Assembly (NCBI GenBank): GCA_964464465.1
Contig: CAYXGF010000077.1
Location: 1-6,217, forward strand
Reading direction: 5' to 3'
DNA from: UBA940 sp964464465
GTDB lineage: Bacteria; Bacteroidota; Bacteroidia; Bacteroidales; Rikenellaceae
Length of the DNA: 6,217 nucleotides
Shown: in pieces, positions 6,216 to 6,217 of the stretch
How positions within the stretch are numbered: the first letter of the stretch is position 1
Layout: each line of letters begins with the position of its first letter
Translations under genes and position numbers: made by a program
The notes under the pieces: model-generated
The model's database searches: none
Told to the model about the DNA's origin: nothing
Seen by the model: the letters and a program-made list of their open reading frames with translations, nothing else

Positions 6216-6217
6216 AC

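Larger units (their letters stand above)
5836..6217 (+). ncRNA. Probable untranslated rRNA-operon leader (5' end of transcript)
   Basis: From the predicted start to the window edge I find no convincing gene. A frame from ATG 5877 to TGA 6120-6122 gives an 81-residue peptide whose second half looks noncoding and whose stop lies inside the boxA motif. The region carries a boxA-like motif at 6113-6122 and a GC-rich hairpin at its end, and would suit the leader and the start of a processing stem for a 16S rRNA gene beyond the window. That gene itself is not seen, so the assignment is inference from the motif. Other transcripts with boxA-type antitermination cannot be excluded. Confidence 0.5.

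Noticed and set aside
6055..6217. Minus-strand frames open to the right edge of the window
   Set aside because: They are short, differ in no way from chance GC-rich reading, lack a recognisable domain and lie opposite the promoter/boxA leader.

Overview
The window looks like chromosomal DNA from a member of the Bacteroidota, probably a Bacteroidales species with GC-rich genes. The evidence is Bacteroidota-type promoters (TAnnTTTG -7 boxes with a weak TTTG-like box about 20 nt upstream), generally weak Shine-Dalgarno sequences, a DUF5715-type protein, and an outer-membrane factor / adaptor / MFS order common in that phylum. An Alistipes-like (Rikenellaceae) host would fit the base composition, but that is inference.

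Layout. Positions 1-52 hold the 3' two thirds of tRNA-Phe(GAA), followed by a strong intrinsic terminator (62-96). A gene-poor spacer (98-745) follows, AT-rich except for a GC-rich hairpin at 476-508. A minus-strand gene (746-1453) encodes a membrane-anchored DUF5715-type protein whose residues resemble the zinc site of M15 peptidases. A divergent promoter region (about 1454-1560) carries a minus promoter, a plus promoter and a perfect inverted repeat overlapping the -33 position of the plus promoter. A leader of about 200 nt precedes the next operon; it contains a possible 28-codon ORF and a terminator-like hairpin. Three tightly packed plus-strand genes follow: a TolC-family outer-membrane channel (1760-3079), an EmrA/HlyD-family adaptor (3076-4110) and an EmrB/DHA2-like MFS transporter (4112-5668), closed by an intrinsic terminator (5677-5712).

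The right end (5713-6217) appears gene-free. It has an excellent promoter (5822-5829), a boxA-like antitermination motif (6113-6122) and a GC-rich hairpin at the very end. Together these suggest the promoter and leader of an rRNA operon whose 16S gene would begin just outside the window.

How the genes work together: the three operon genes should form one tripartite pump spanning both membranes, with the MFS protein taking substrate at the inner membrane, the EmrA-like protein bridging the periplasm and the TolC-like protein providing the outer-membrane exit. The substrate cannot be read from sequence, and no regulator gene lies nearby, so control may act through the divergent promoter region and the leader. 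The most interesting unexplained parts are that leader, the degenerate M15-like site in the DUF5715 protein, and two related GC-rich hairpins near opposite ends of the window. No clearly novel multi-gene system is visible.
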